In this document: positions 19,149-28,804 of the stretch, piece by piece
How positions within the stretch are numbered: position 1 is the first letter of the stretch
Layout of the letters: each line of letters opens with the position of its first letter
Source: Arenicellales bacterium
GTDB taxonomy: Bacteria > Pseudomonadota > Gammaproteobacteria > Arenicellales > JAJDZL01
Reading direction: 5' to 3'
DNA: 64,000 bases
Assembly (NCBI GenBank): GCA_958295885.1
Contig: OY282380.1
Location: forward strand, 1,550,001-1,614,000
Position numbers and translations under genes: made by a program
Notes under the pieces: model-generated
What the model was told of the DNA's origin: nothing
The model's database searches: none
Seen by the model: the letters and a program-made list of their open reading frames with translations, nothing else

Positions 19149-19158
19149 AGCGACCGGT

Positions 19159-19830
19159 TCATGCGACTTTCGGATACGTCAGATTCGATGAGGCTTCAAG
19201 CGCTCGAAGTGTTCGAACGTACAGTTCTCGCTCGCACTGCCACAGCCTGTGAATGTTCTCCACAGTGTAATGTCCGTCAGCTTCCAAGCGACGTGCCATG
19301 CTGTATAGGTGCCCTTGCTCTTCTGCCAGCAGTCTAGCCAAAGAAACCTCCAACTGACTGCGGTCAAGACAGTTCTGCAAAATTTCATAAGCCCAGACCG
19401 CCCGAAATTCGACGATCAGGGACATAAACAAGTAAATGGTCCGATAGTTGGCTCCAGCACCAAACATTCGCACCATTTGGGCTTCCAGTCGACCAAAGTA
19501 AGCTCTTGCAGAAGCAGGCGCCAAAAGGTCTGAAGCGGAATAATCAAGAGAGTTGCCAGACAGCCGTTCGGCGTGTCGCTTGAATAAAACTGCATGGCCC
19601 GTCTCCTCGTTCAGATGTTTCAGTGTCTGAAAATCAATCGACAGACCCTGCTGCGTCGCCATGATCTTGAAACTGCCTATGTGCTCCATGTAGGACAGGG
19701 TATTTAAAAATCTCCAAGCGCTGTCACTGCTCCCGCACAGCTGCTGAAAGACCGTCTCGGTCCAGCGCGACAGATCGCGGTTTTTAGTCTCGTACTCCTG
19801 AATCAGCGTTCGAATCGAAACGGTCATCAT
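19159..19830 (-). CDS. Ferritin-like diiron protein coupled to bioB
   Basis: 223 residues, mainly helical. The four helices carry a full canonical set of diiron-carboxylate ligands: E49 (SYMEH, helix A), E76-x-x-H79 ([10 protein letters not shown], helix B), E141 ([12 protein letters not shown], helix C) and E171-x-x-H174 (AEEQGHLYS, helix D). This arrangement is shared by ferritin-like oxygenases, desaturases and hydroxylases. I do not recognise the subfamily. Its ATG overlaps the bioB stop by four bases (ATGA), so it is co-translated with biotin synthase and surrounded by biotin genes. As no bioC or bioH is present here, a role in making or freeing the pimeloyl chain, or in supplying iron or protecting BioB, can be proposed but not shown. 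Confidence 0.8.
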   Translation of the reverse strand: MMTVSIRTLIQEYETKNRDLSRWTETVFQQLCGSSDSAWRFLNTLSYMEHIGSFKIMATQQGLSIDFQTLKHLNEETGHAVLFKRHAERLSGNSLDYSASDLLAPASARAYFGRLEAQMVRMFGAGANYRTIYLFMSLIVEFRAVWAYEILQNCLDRSQLEVSLARLLAEEQGHLYSMARRLEADGHYTVENIHRLWQCERELYVRTLRALEASSNLTYPKVA

Positions 19831-20822
19831 ACTACTTCCTGCAGAAAATCCCGGGAATGGGAAGGTTGTGGCGTCATTTCTTCCAATCCCAATTTTTGGA
19901 ACAGGATTTCATCAGCATCCAATTCTACGTTGTCCGTCGTCAAGAGACGATCTCCAACGAAGATGGAATTCGCACCTGCCAAAAAGCACAGAGCCTGCAG
20001 TTCTTCGGACATCGAACGTCTGCCTGCGGAGAGCCTCAACATCGATTTGGGCAGCATAATTCTTGCCACGGCAATGGTGCGAACGAAATCCAGCGGTTCA
20101 ACCGTACTGGCGTTTTCAAGAGGCGTGCCTGGAATCCGTACCAGCATATTGATCGGGACGCTCTCCGGGGGCTCTTTCATGTTCGCAAGCACCCGCAGCA
20201 TGCTGCCTCGGTCCTGCTGATTTTCACCCATGCCGAGAATGCCGCCGCAACAGACCTTGATGCCGACCTGCCGAACATGTTCGATGGTGTCCAGACGATC
20301 CTGAAACTTGCGAGTCGTAATAATATTTTGATAATATTCAGGTGAAGTGTCAATGTTGTGGTTGTAGAAATCTAAGCCGGCGCTTTTGAGCTGCAGGGCC
20401 TGCCGGTGTGTCAACATCCCCAAAGTCATGCAGGTCTCCAGTCCGAGAGCCTTGACTTCCTGAATCATGGAACACAGTTTGCTCATATGACTGGTCTGGG
20501 GATTGCGCCAGGCCGCCCCCATGCAATAGCGACTCGCACCGTCAGCTTTCGCTCTTTTTGCGTCCACCACAACATCAGCAACATCCATCAGTTTACTCAT
20601 CTTGATGTCGGTGTTGTAACGAATTGACTGACTGCAGTATTTGCAGTCTTCGGGGCAGCCGCCGACTTTGATGTTCACGAGTCTGCTTTTTTGAACCTGA
20701 TTCGGACTGAATTTCTCTCTATGTACGGTTTGTGCCTTATAGAGCAGATCGCTGAAGGGCAAATGGAACAATGCTTCGACTTGACCTTCTGTCCATGCAG
20801 TATGACGGCTTTGCTGTTTCAT
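19827..20822 (-). CDS. bioB: Biotin synthase (radical SAM)
   Basis: 331 residues. A radical SAM enzyme that inserts sulfur into dethiobiotin. The [4Fe-4S] cysteines are C56-x3-C60-x2-C63 ([13 protein letters not shown]). [15 protein letters not shown] and [10 protein letters not shown] are conserved BioB segments, and the RLSAGR block near the C-terminus holds the arginine that binds the auxiliary cluster. It is transcribed towards bioFDA from its own promoter. A TATAGT box with TTACGC 16 bases upstream lies around 20865-20895 on the minus strand (weak call). It is followed directly by the diiron gene. Confidence 0.95.
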   Translation of the reverse strand: MKQQSRHTAWTEGQVEALFHLPFSDLLYKAQTVHREKFSPNQVQKSRLVNIKVGGCPEDCKYCSQSIRYNTDIKMSKLMDVADVVVDAKRAKADGASRYCMGAAWRNPQTSHMSKLCSMIQEVKALGLETCMTLGMLTHRQALQLKSAGLDFYNHNIDTSPEYYQNIITTRKFQDRLDTIEHVRQVGIKVCCGGILGMGENQQDRGSMLRVLANMKEPPESVPINMLVRIPGTPLENASTVEPLDFVRTIAVARIMLPKSMLRLSAGRRSMSEELQALCFLAGANSIFVGDRLLTTDNVELDADEILFQKLGLEEMTPQPSHSRDFLQEVV

Positions 20823-21164
20823 TGAGGCATCCTTTGGGCGTCGTTTCTTTGAATCAATCTGTAATTTTACTATAGTGCAGCCAAATTGCGGCGTAATGGA
20901 ATATTTCCCACCAGGACCATTGTCTTGCTCGGTTTCAGAGTCTGAGAACGCCCCATGGTCGTGCTAATTCATTAATTTCCAGCTGATGCGAGCCTGTACG
21001 GTACATGCCTGATGCGATCTGGAGATCCGCAAAAAGGATGCTGCAGCGGCTGTTTCGAGTCAGCGAGTCGATGCCGTTTTCCGAACGCAGTCAGCTGGTT
21101 CCGAGCACGGTCGATTATTTTCTCGAATGTCGTCCCGAGTATACTATTGAAGACTTCGTGAGAA

Positions 21165-21422
21165 TTGAAGCAGGCCGCGGTCGAAGTCGAAGGGAAGCGA
21201 ATCATGCGGAAAGCAATATTCAGTCGGGAACGAAGAGCAGAGCGAGCCCGTCAAGAAGGATACACGAAGGGATTCAAGGAAGGATACCAACGAGAGTGCG
21301 AAAAGTTTCAGAAGCAGGCTGCAGAGAAAATGTTGACCCAAGGAATGGAAATCGGCACGATTTGTGATGTCACTGATTTAACTTTCAATCAGGTCGAGCA
21401 GCTGCGAAACGAATTGGATTGA
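21165..21422 (+). pseudogene. Rpn-family C-terminal remnant
   Basis: The frame reads ERARQEGYTKGFKEGYQREC, then AAEKMLTQGMEIGTICDVTD and a tail ending FNQVEQLRNELD. This is the characteristic Rpn C-terminal helix repeat followed by the 'GM…I…T.L…QV..L' motif seen in the intact gene at 8615. The nuclease core is missing and no natural start precedes the tail. The surrounding gap (20823-21677) has other short frames, for example 21005-21170, without recognisable product. Confidence 0.55.
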
Positions 21423-21677
21423 AAAATTCAGAGTTCAAAGTCTTTTTCACCCGACCCAAGCTCTAATCTGTCCATCGGTGACATCTTTTTTCCGCTCGCC
21501 ACAGAATCAGCCCCGAAAGCTGAAAATGGAACTGCTGGAGATTCTCGAACGCTCCTTTTCAGGCCGATTCACTTTGTTGAACTTTCACTTTCCAACATGC
21601 ACTGAACCAATTTTTACACCATGTATGAAGTCAGTCAGACAATTCCTTTTCATCAACAGCCGCTGTAGCGCCGCCCG

Positions 21678-23975
21678 ATGTCGCAAAAAATAAATGCTCG
21701 ACGTTTGGAAGATGACCGCCTGCTCCGCGGGCAGGGCAATTTTGTAGATGATCAACGAATTGAAGATCATGCTGTTGGTTATGTCGTAAGGTCATCATAC
21801 CCTCACGCGGAGATTCTTGAAATCGATGTGGAAACCGCCCGAAACTATCCGGGAGTGCAGCTGATTCTCACTGCAGATGAACTTCAGCAGGACAATGTTG
21901 GAGGCCTGCCCTGTGTTTCCAGCTTTGAATGTCAGGATGCCAAACCGATGTTCAAGCCCAAATATCCAATTCTGGCGAAAGACAGAGTTCGGTATGTCGG
22001 CCAACCCGTTGCATTCATCGTAGCAGATACGTTGAATCAAGCGCTTGAGGCGGCCGAAACCATTGATGTCGACTATCAGGAACTGCCATCGGCAAGTCTC
22101 ATTGAAAAGTCTCAAGCTGCCGACGCGGTCATTTGGGAAAATGCCCCGAATAATCTTTGTTTTGACTGGTCAGCAGGCGATCACTCGTCCGTTCAATTGG
22201 CGATGAGCCAGGCAGCTCATGTCATATCAATTGATGTGCATCATCCAAGGATGGCCATTGCTCCCATTGAACCGAGAGCTGCGATTGCTCGGTTCGAACC
22301 CGAAAGCCAACATTACACACTGTATGTTCAAACTCAGGGAGTGCACTCGGTACGACGCGTGCTTGCACAGGACGTCTTGAATGTTCCACTTGATCAGCTC
22401 TCTGTAATTACACAGGATGTAGGTGGAAGTTTTGGAATGAAGATTTTCACGTATCCCGAATACGCGCTCGCTTTGATTGCTGCAGAAAAACTGCTGCGAA
22501 CCGTCAGTTGGACCGCAACTCGATCGGAATCGTTTGTTGCTGACTCTCACGGACGCGCCCGAACCGACCGAGCTCAGTTGGCGGTTGACGGCGAAGGAAA
22601 CTTTTTGGCCTTGGCAGTGAGCGCCAACGTTGACTTAGGAGCTTATCTGTCGTACGTCGGCCCGTCCGTACCTTCACTTTACGCTTATACCGTGATCGGG
22701 CATACCTACAGAATTCCACACATTTCATACCGCTGCAGAGGATGGTTTACGAATGCCACTCCGACTGACGCCTATCGAGGCGCCGGGAAACCGGAAATGG
22801 TCTGCACCTTGGAACAGCTGATTGATAAATGTGCTTTTGAGTTAGGGCGCGACCGCGCCGAAATCAGAAGAAAAAATTTTGTAAAGCCTGCAGATCTGCC
22901 ATATCACATGACCAACGGGCAGGTAATAGACAGCGGAAATTTCGATCAGCTGCTCGATCTCGCGCTTGAACAGTCCAATTGGCACACTTGCTTTGTGCGC
23001 AAAAAATCGTCTCTACTCGCGGGAATGCTGCGCGGAATTGGGCTTGGCATGTACTTGCATTCAACGGGCGGGTCGCCAACTGAAGTGTGTGAAGTTCGCC
23101 TTGAACAATCTGGAACTGTTTCTGTGTTTACAGGCAGTCAGTCCGGTGGACAGGGACACGAGACCACATTGGCGCATCTGGTCGCTGAGGAACTGGAAAT
23201 TGACATTTCTCGAATTTGCGTGAAGCAAGGTGACACTCGTGCGATTCCCACAGGTGGCGGAACCGGTGGCTCTTCTTTGGTCTCAATCAGCGGATCTACC
23301 GTAACGAGAGCGGCCAAAAGAATGCTGGAGAATGCCAGGGAGCAGGCATCAGATGCAATGGAAGTGTCGGCCTTGGATTTGGATTACTCAAAGGGCTCAT
23401 TCATCGTGCCCGGCACTGACCGTCGCCTCAGCCTGGTTCAGTTGGCAGATCAACTCGGTCCCATGGATCAAAGTGTTGGAAACTGCGTTGGAAGAGCGGA
23501 GTTTGAAGGCATCAAGACTACGCATCCATCTGGGGCATACGTAGTCGAATTGCAGTGCGATCCCGAAACAGGAGTGATCGAGCTGCTTCAGATTGTTGGA
23601 GTTGATGATATTGGCCGAATCTTGCAGCCAATGCTTGCAGATGGTCAGCTGCATGGAGGCTGGGCGCAGGCTGTCGGGACCTCTTTGATGGAAGCTGTAC
23701 GGTTTGACGAAGATGACGCGGGGCATGTTCTTAGTGGGTCATTCATGGATTATCAGCTGCCACGCGCGGCAGATCTGCCGTTTTTTCAGCTGTTCAAGAT
23801 TGAAACTCTTTGCCAAACCAATCCTCTAGGCGTAAAAGGAGTCGGTGAAGTCGCAAATCTTGGAGCATCCGGCGCAATCCAAAACGCAATTTCAGACATG
23901 CTGAGCGATGCTGAGTTCATCACTTTGAACGGACCAGCAACTCCTCATCATGTATGGAAACTGCTGAAAGGCTAG
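21678..23975 (+). CDS. Xanthine dehydrogenase/aldehyde oxidase family, molybdopterin-binding large subunit
   Basis: 765 residues, CoxL/XdhB-like. The N-terminal a/b hammerhead region (EDDRLLRGQGNFVDDQ, HAEILEIDVETA) is followed by molybdenum-cofactor motifs QDVGGSFGMK, DAYRGAGKPEM (the form-II-type active-site loop rather than the AYxCSFR of CO dehydrogenase), GSQSGGQGHETTLAHLVAEE and KGVGEVANLGASGA, where E724 is the expected catalytic base. These enzymes hydroxylate aldehydes, purines or N-heterocycles. The partner FAD and [2Fe-2S] subunits are not adjacent, so they must be encoded elsewhere if the enzyme is complete. Confidence 0.88.
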   Translation: MSQKINARRLEDDRLLRGQGNFVDDQRIEDHAVGYVVRSSYPHAEILEIDVETARNYPGVQLILTADELQQDNVGGLPCVSSFECQDAKPMFKPKYPILAKDRVRYVGQPVAFIVADTLNQALEAAETIDVDYQELPSASLIEKSQAADAVIWENAPNNLCFDWSAGDHSSVQLAMSQAAHVISIDVHHPRMAIAPIEPRAAIARFEPESQHYTLYVQTQGVHSVRRVLAQDVLNVPLDQLSVITQDVGGSFGMKIFTYPEYALALIAAEKLLRTVSWTATRSESFVADSHGRARTDRAQLAVDGEGNFLALAVSANVDLGAYLSYVGPSVPSLYAYTVIGHTYRIPHISYRCRGWFTNATPTDAYRGAGKPEMVCTLEQLIDKCAFELGRDRAEIRRKNFVKPADLPYHMTNGQVIDSGNFDQLLDLALEQSNWHTCFVRKKSSLLAGMLRGIGLGMYLHSTGGSPTEVCEVRLEQSGTVSVFTGSQSGGQGHETTLAHLVAEELEIDISRICVKQGDTRAIPTGGGTGGSSLVSISGSTVTRAAKRMLENAREQASDAMEVSALDLDYSKGSFIVPGTDRRLSLVQLADQLGPMDQSVGNCVGRAEFEGIKTTHPSGAYVVELQCDPETGVIELLQIVGVDDIGRILQPMLADGQLHGGWAQAVGTSLMEAVRFDEDDAGHVLSGSFMDYQLPRAADLPFFQLFKIETLCQTNPLGVKGVGEVANLGASGAIQNAISDMLSDAEFITLNGPATPHHVWKLLKG

Positions 23976-24001
23976 AACGATGCGGAACTTACTTCAAATT
24001 T

Positions 24002-24595
24002 CTACTCGTTGTCCAAGCGGGCGATGCGACCGAGATAGCCGCCATGATGTCTGACACCATATTGCTGTCGAGTAATGCCTTTTTGTTCCATCAAGGCCAA
24101 AGTGATTGCATCTGAGATCGCACTCATGACTGCGACGCTTGCTGAGGGCGTGAGCAGAAGCGGACAAGGTTCCTGAATTTGTCCCATCTCGATAATGATG
24201 TCGCAATAACGCCTCAGTTCGGATTCAGGATGAGAGGTGATGCCAATGACTCTTCCAAGGCCGAGATGCATGCCAAATTCAAGCATTTCGATCACTTCTC
24301 GAGTTTTCCCGCTGGTGGAAAAAGCAACGATGCAGTCTTCTTCAGCGACTACTCCCAAATCGCCGTGAGCTGCTTCGCCCGGATGAACGTAAACCGCGGA
24401 AGTGCCGGTAGAACACAATGTCTTCGCGAATTTTTCCGCAATAAGCCCCGCTTTGCCCATGCCTGTAGTCAGAACTTTGCCACGGTGGCAAATCAGGACG
24501 CGAACCGCTTTTTCGAAAGCATCGGTGATTTCAACCGACTGAATCGCCCTTGCTTCTGCATTCATTACGTATCGAATACGCTCAAGTATCTCCAT
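24002..24595 (-). CDS. Arabinose-5-phosphate isomerase-like SIS-domain protein (KdsD/KpsF type, no CBS domains)
   Basis: 197 residues consisting only of the SIS domain. GKVLTTGMGKAGLIAEKFAK, the STGTSAVYVHPGEAAHGDLG block and FSTSGKTREV are typical of KdsD/KpsF/GutQ sugar-phosphate isomerases, which convert ribulose-5-phosphate to arabinose-5-phosphate for Kdo and lipopolysaccharide. E. coli KdsD has about 330 residues, including a pair of CBS domains; these are absent here, as in some stand-alone isomerases. It is monocistronic. The ATG at 24595 is reasonable. Confidence 0.8.
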   Translation of the reverse strand: MEILERIRYVMNAEARAIQSVEITDAFEKAVRVLICHRGKVLTTGMGKAGLIAEKFAKTLCSTGTSAVYVHPGEAAHGDLGVVAEEDCIVAFSTSGKTREVIEMLEFGMHLGLGRVIGITSHPESELRRYCDIIIEMGQIQEPCPLLLTPSASVAVMSAISDAITLALMEQKGITRQQYGVRHHGGYLGRIARLDNE

Positions 24596-24956
24596 TGCGC
24601 GACCGTTGTTGAGGTTGAATTGTTTTAAAGTGGAATTATATTGTCTGAGGCTGGAATAAGATTGACCCCAAATTGATGTCGTTGCAATCAGGGAGCAGAC
24701 TCAGACCATTTCATAAAAGTAGCAGTCTACTTTAAGTATAATGACTTCTCTGTAAAAGGTCATGGCGCATTTTATGCCACTTCTTCCTTTTGACGGGTTC
24801 GAGATATGTCCTTGAAGCGCCCGGTAGAGTTCATTCCTGAACAGTAGTTGGTACGCCCCGCGACAAAGTGAGATAAAGTCAATAATTAGAAAAACAATTA
24901 TTGCAGCTGATTTTCAATAAAATTTAATGTATTGAATTAACCAACGAGTAACCCGA
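24596..24956. other. Intergenic region upstream of trxA
   Basis: About 360 bases between divergent genes, AT-rich in the last 60 bases, where the trxA promoter should be. Some stretches around 24750-24860 look structured, but I cannot match them to a known small RNA. No open frame is convincing. Confidence 0.35.
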
Positions 24957-25295
24957 ATGTCAAATAACATCATACACACTAGCGATAGTACCTTTCAGTC
25001 AGAAGTACTCAGGTCAGAAATACCGGTAATGGTCGATTTTTGGGCAGAGTGGTGCGGTCCATGCAAAATGATTTCTCCACTTTTGGAGGAAGCTGCGGAT
25101 ACATTTGCTGGTAAACTTACAGTGGCGAAACTGAACGTAGACGACAATCCACAAACTCCCCCGAGATACGGAATACGAGGCATCCCAACTTTAATGATTT
25201 TTAAAAATGGCGTCGTAGAAGCGACGAAGGTCGGCGCTGTCTCAAAAACTCAATTGACGAATTTTATCGAGGGTATAATCAAGTCACCGGTGTAA
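24957..25295 (+). CDS. trxA: Thioredoxin 1
   Basis: 112 residues with the redox motif W32-C33-G34-P35-C36 in [14 protein letters not shown] and the cis-proline segment [13 protein letters not shown] general cytoplasmic disulfide reductant, also recycling ribonucleotide reductase and methionine sulfoxide reductase. It lies upstream of rho, as in many gammaproteobacteria. Confidence 0.95.
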   Translation: MSNNIIHTSDSTFQSEVLRSEIPVMVDFWAEWCGPCKMISPLLEEAADTFAGKLTVAKLNVDDNPQTPPRYGIRGIPTLMIFKNGVVEATKVGAVSKTQLTNFIEGIIKSPV

Positions 25296-25389
25296 ATGAA
25301 TTATAATTTTCACCATGTGTTGATTATCCCCTATTAACACCTTCTTTTCCAAATTCACCAAATCAACTAGTATTCGCACTTCAAATCCA

Positions 25390-25415
25390 CGTTGCTCATG
25401 AGAGAATGAGCAGCG
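25390..25415 (+). terminator. Hairpin between trxA and rho
   Basis: CGTTGCTCAT and ATGAGCAGCG form a ten-pair stem (one G-T) around a six-base loop, followed by ATTTATTATTG. It may end trxA transcription or act in the rho leader, whose transcription is autoregulated in enterobacteria. The U-tract is imperfect. Confidence 0.55.
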
Positions 25416-25439
25416 ATTTATTATTGTTGAGGATTGATT

Positions 25440-26711
25440 ATGAGTATCAGCTTAACTGAGCTCAAGCACAAAAAACCCACCGAATTGGCAACAATGGCGC
25501 GCCAAGCACACATCAATGGTGTGAGTCGAATGCGACGACAGGATCAAATTTTTGCAATTCTTAAGGCGCAGGCCAAAAGAGGAGGCAGCATCACGGGCGA
25601 AGGCGTGATGGAAGCGCTTCAGGACGGGTTTGGGTTTTTGCGTTCCGCCTCCAGTTCTTATTTGGCGGGGCCGGACGACATCTACGTGTCTCCCAGTCAA
25701 ATTCGAAAATTCAACTTGCGCACCGGCGACACTGTTTCAGGGTTGGTCCGCCCCCCGAAAGATTCGGAACGATATTTTGCTTTGCTAAAAGTGGAAAAAG
25801 TCAATCACGAGTCTTTAGATCGACTCAAGCATAAAGTTCTTTTCGAAAACTTGACGCCATTGCATCCAAACGAACGCATGCGCCTTGAACGCGGAAATGG
25901 AAGCTCAGAGGATCTGACCGCAAGAATCATTGATTTGGTTGCGCCAATCGGAAAAGGTCAGCGAGGTCTGATCGTGTCCCCGCCGAAAACGGGCAAAACC
26001 GTCATGCTTCAGCAAATTGCACATTCCATTACCGCCAACCATCCAGAGTGCATTTTGATTGTGCTGCTGATTGACGAACGTCCGGAAGAAGTGACGGAGA
26101 TGCGGCGGTCCGTACGCGGAGAAGTTGTGTCATCCACCTTTGACGAACCGGCAACACGTCACATTCAGGCTGCGGAAATCGTGATTGAGAAAGCGAAGAG
26201 ACTGGTGGAACACAGACGAGACGTCGTGATTCTCCTGGACTCCATCACCCGTCTCGCCAGAGCCTACAACACCGTTGCTCCAGCCTCAGGCAAAGTTCTG
26301 ACAGGCGGCGTTGATTCCAACGCCCTGCAGCGACCGAAACGGTTTTACGGTGCAGCTCGAAACATCGAAGAAGGCGGCAGCATCACCATGCTGGCCACAG
26401 CACTGATAGAAACCGGTTCGAAAATGGACGAGGTGATTTATGAAGAGTTCAAAGGCACTGGCAACCTGGAGATCCACTTGGATCGACGCATTGCCGAAAA
26501 GCGCGTATATCCGTCCATCATCATCAATCGCTCGGGCACCCGAAGAGAAGAATTGTTAACGAACCCCGCTGAACTCAAAATGATCTGGGCACTGCGGAAA
26601 TTTTTACACTCATCCGATGATCTTGAAGCAATCGAGCTACTTTCTGAACGGCTGCGGACCACCAATACCAACGCTGAATTCTTTGCTTCAATGCGAAGAA
26701 GGGTCGCATAG
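25440..26711 (+). CDS. rho: Transcription termination factor Rho
   Basis: 423 residues from the ATG at 25440 preceded by GAGGA (an upstream TTG two codons earlier is less likely). The N-terminal RNA-binding cold-shock-like domain ([20 protein letters not shown]) is followed by the RecA-type motor with Walker A PPKTGKT (181-187) and [10 protein letters not shown]; the Q- and R-loops are [12 protein letters not shown] and [20 protein letters not shown]. The hexameric helicase ends transcription at rut sites. It follows the trxA-rho hairpin. Confidence 0.97.
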   Translation: MSISLTELKHKKPTELATMARQAHINGVSRMRRQDQIFAILKAQAKRGGSITGEGVMEALQDGFGFLRSASSSYLAGPDDIYVSPSQIRKFNLRTGDTVSGLVRPPKDSERYFALLKVEKVNHESLDRLKHKVLFENLTPLHPNERMRLERGNGSSEDLTARIIDLVAPIGKGQRGLIVSPPKTGKTVMLQQIAHSITANHPECILIVLLIDERPEEVTEMRRSVRGEVVSSTFDEPATRHIQAAEIVIEKAKRLVEHRRDVVILLDSITRLARAYNTVAPASGKVLTGGVDSNALQRPKRFYGAARNIEEGGSITMLATALIETGSKMDEVIYEEFKGTGNLEIHLDRRIAEKRVYPSIIINRSGTRREELLTNPAELKMIWALRKFLHSSDDLEAIELLSERLRTTNTNAEFFASMRRRVA

Positions 26712-26872
26712 GAACCAGCAGGCTAGCGCTGCTTCAATTTACCTTTTCCAATGAGCATTTAGGGAGAGTTTACGAATTTATCATTGCAGAATTTTGATTT
26801 TTGCAGTATTATCCGCACTTCATTCTTAATCTGAACACATCATCATTTTGATGCATCTTTGCATCGGTATCC

Positions 26873-27073
26873 ATGAAAAAAGGTATTCATCCCAAGTATC
26901 AAACGATTACTGTCAATTGTGTTTGTGGAAACAGTTTCCAAACTCGATCAACACTTCGTGACAACCTGAATATTGAAATTTGTTCCGTCTGTCATCCGTT
27001 TTACACCGGCAAACAGAAGATCATTGATACAGCCGGGCGCGTTGGTCGATTCAAGGAAAAATACGGACTGTAA
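26873..27073 (+). CDS. rpmE: 50S ribosomal protein L31
   Basis: 66 residues, [20 protein letters not shown] at the start and [13 protein letters not shown] in the middle. Four cysteines (C16, C18, C37, C40 by count) mark this as the zinc-binding type L31 rather than the Zn-independent paralogue. The family protein lies at the small/large subunit interface. ATG at 26873. Confidence 0.95.
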   Translation: MKKGIHPKYQTITVNCVCGNSFQTRSTLRDNLNIEICSVCHPFYTGKQKIIDTAGRVGRFKEKYGL

Positions 27074-27147
27074 TCACAAAACAGCTGCTCGATTCCGCAC
27101 TCGGCCTCTTCATTTTCCGTTCTTTCAGCGTCTCCATGCAGACTGCC

Positions 27148-27163
27148 GCTGGAGGACTCCAGC
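27148..27163 (+). promoter_or_regulatory. Hairpin covering the prmB ribosome-binding site
   Basis: GCTGGA and TCCAGC form a six-pair stem with loop GGAC, so the GGAGGA Shine-Dalgarno lies inside the structure, immediately before the TTG start. It could reduce prmB translation until it is opened. Chance is not excluded. Confidence 0.35.
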
Positions 27164-28069
27164 TTGACTGCCGATGAAATTGTAACGGTCTCTCACCATG
27201 TTGAGTGGGCTCGTCAACAGTTGGAAAAATCGAACGCATTTTTCGGTCACGGATGTGAAAATGCCCGAGATGAAGCAATCTGGGCTACTCTGCACGTCGC
27301 AAACCTGATGGACCGCGAGTTTGAAGATGTCTTGGACGATAAACTGTCCAGTCATTCAAGTTCATCGCTTCGTGAACTGATTCGCACAAGAATCGAAACC
27401 CGACAGCCGCTCGCCTACCTGCTTGAACAGGCCTGGTTTGCTGGGCGGCCTTTTTTTGTTGACCAGCGTGCGATCGTGCCAAGAGCCCACATCGGCGACC
27501 TGATTCAAGATGGCCTTGAACCATGGATTGAACCCGACAGCCTCAGATTGACATTGGATTTGTGTACAGGAAGCGGATGTATCGCAGTTGCGCTTGCTTT
27601 TGAGTATCCAGAGGCGGTGATTCATGCCTCAGATATAGATTCCAAAGCGCTTGAAGTCGCGCGGATCAACGTAGATCGATACGGATTGAGCAATCAAGTG
27701 AAAATCATTCAAAGTGATCTTTTCTGCAATCTTTCCGAGTTTGAATACGACTTGATCGTCTGCAACCCACCCTATGTGGATGAGTCTGAATTCAATGTGC
27801 TTCCTCAGGAATATCTGCACGAGCCGCGGCATGCCTTGATCAGTGAAGAACATGGAATCGGGATCGTAAAGAAAATTCTTGCGCAGTCGCGGCAGTACCT
27901 CACGGCTCAAGGGGTTCTGGTTGTCGAGCTGGGAAACTCGGTCTCCACCCTTGAACAGGCATTCCCCAGCATTCCTTTTCTTTGGCTGACTTCTCGAAGC
28001 GGCGAATCAGCCGTACTGCTGATAACTGCGGAGGAGCTGCAGGATTACGCGCCGATCTTTGCGGGATAA
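27164..28069 (+). CDS. prmB: Ribosomal protein L3 glutamine methyltransferase
   Basis: 301 residues. An S-adenosylmethionine-dependent N5-glutamine methyltransferase with the catalytic N201-P-P-Y204 motif (VCNPPYVDESEF) and the AdoMet motif LDLCTGSGCIAVALA. The 'NPPYVD' variant and the EPRHALISEEHG block identify PrmB (L3 modifying) rather than PrmC/HemK. It starts with TTG at 27164, supported by an overlapping GGAGGA; the N-terminus (ADEIVTVSHHVEWARQQLEK) aligns with PrmB. Downstream of rpmE. Confidence 0.9.
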   Translation: MTADEIVTVSHHVEWARQQLEKSNAFFGHGCENARDEAIWATLHVANLMDREFEDVLDDKLSSHSSSSLRELIRTRIETRQPLAYLLEQAWFAGRPFFVDQRAIVPRAHIGDLIQDGLEPWIEPDSLRLTLDLCTGSGCIAVALAFEYPEAVIHASDIDSKALEVARINVDRYGLSNQVKIIQSDLFCNLSEFEYDLIVCNPPYVDESEFNVLPQEYLHEPRHALISEEHGIGIVKKILAQSRQYLTAQGVLVVELGNSVSTLEQAFPSIPFLWLTSRSGESAVLLITAEELQDYAPIFAG

Positions 28070-28082
28070 GCCGATCAAATTC

Positions 28083-28253
28083 TCAAATTTCCAGCATATC
28101 AAAGTCTTCTTTCATTGCCGAACAATCGGGACACATCCAGGTTTCCGGCACATCCTCCCATAATGTTCCAGCAGGAATGCCTTCCTCTGGCAAGCCATAC
28201 TCTTCCTCGTAGATAAAACCGCAAATGGCGCACATATAGACTTTATAGTTCAT
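28083..28253 (-). CDS. Rubredoxin
   Basis: 56 residues read on the reverse strand: MNYKVYMCAICGFIYEEEYG, an acidic middle, then WEDVPETWMCPDCSAMKEDF. The pairs CAIC and CPDC give the Fe(Cys)4 site, and the GF-IY-E and W-D-P-W-CP-C pattern is that of rubredoxins, small cytoplasmic electron carriers to alkane hydroxylases, peroxidases or NO-detoxifying proteins. It lies downstream of convergent prmB with only 13 bases between. The ATG is at 28253. Confidence 0.9.
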   Translation of the reverse strand: MNYKVYMCAICGFIYEEEYGLPEEGIPAGTLWEDVPETWMCPDCSAMKEDFDMLEI

Positions 28254-28335
28254 GGCTTAGAATTGAAGTACAGGGGATGTTGTCGGTCAAATTAAAGGAC
28301 AAACAATAATTTGAGTTCAAAAAATGTGGAGAAAG

Positions 28336-28803
28336 TTACTTTTCTTCCTTGCGTGGCTGAAGCCCGTAATTTTTCATGAACTGCTGCTGCAGTTCGTTCA
28401 TCATATTCATATTGCGCATCGCCATATCACCCATTTCGTTCATTAGGTCGGCGTTCATCATTTCTGCCATCTGACGCTGATACGCCTGCTGTTGGTTCGC
28501 GACCATCTGCATTGCTTTTTCCAGATAGTCGGTAAAGACGTTCTGGAACCCGCCACCAGAAAACCGAATCATCTGAATCAGCAGCTCCGTGGTGAACATC
28601 GGTTGTCCGCCCAATTCCTGGTCTGAAACGATCTGCAGCAGAATCTGCCTCGTGATGTCCTCTCCGCTTTCTGAATCCACGACTACGATCTCTTCCTGAT
28701 TCAGAACGATTTCACGAACTTCTGCCAATGTAATGTAGCAGCTGTTGGCTGTGTCATACAGCCGCCGATTCGAATACTTTTTGATGGTTCTCAGAGTTGG
28801 CAT
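28336..28803 (-). CDS. phaR: PHA accumulation regulator PhaR
   Basis: About 155 residues from the ATG at 28803, which begins MPTLRTIKKYSNRRLYDTAN, the conserved PHB/PHA accumulation regulator DNA-binding domain. It is followed by the second domain (LLQIVSDQELGGQPMFT, IRFSGGGFQNVFTDYLE) and a methionine/glutamine-rich helical tail. In relatives it represses phasin and PHA genes and binds the PHA granule. The ATG falls one base after the phaB stop, so the two are coupled. The longer frame upstream of 28803 only overlaps phaB. Confidence 0.92.
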   Translation of the reverse strand: MPTLRTIKKYSNRRLYDTANSCYITLAEVREIVLNQEEIVVVDSESGEDITRQILLQIVSDQELGGQPMFTTELLIQMIRFSGGGFQNVFTDYLEKAMQMVANQQQAYQRQMAEMMNADLMNEMGDMAMRNMNMMNELQQQFMKNYGLQPRKEEK

Positions 28804-28804
28804 G

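Noticed and set aside
24596..24956. Structured-looking sequence upstream of trxA as a 6S-like or other small RNA.
   Set aside because: The conserved features of 6S RNA are not present and no terminator or promoter defines a transcript.
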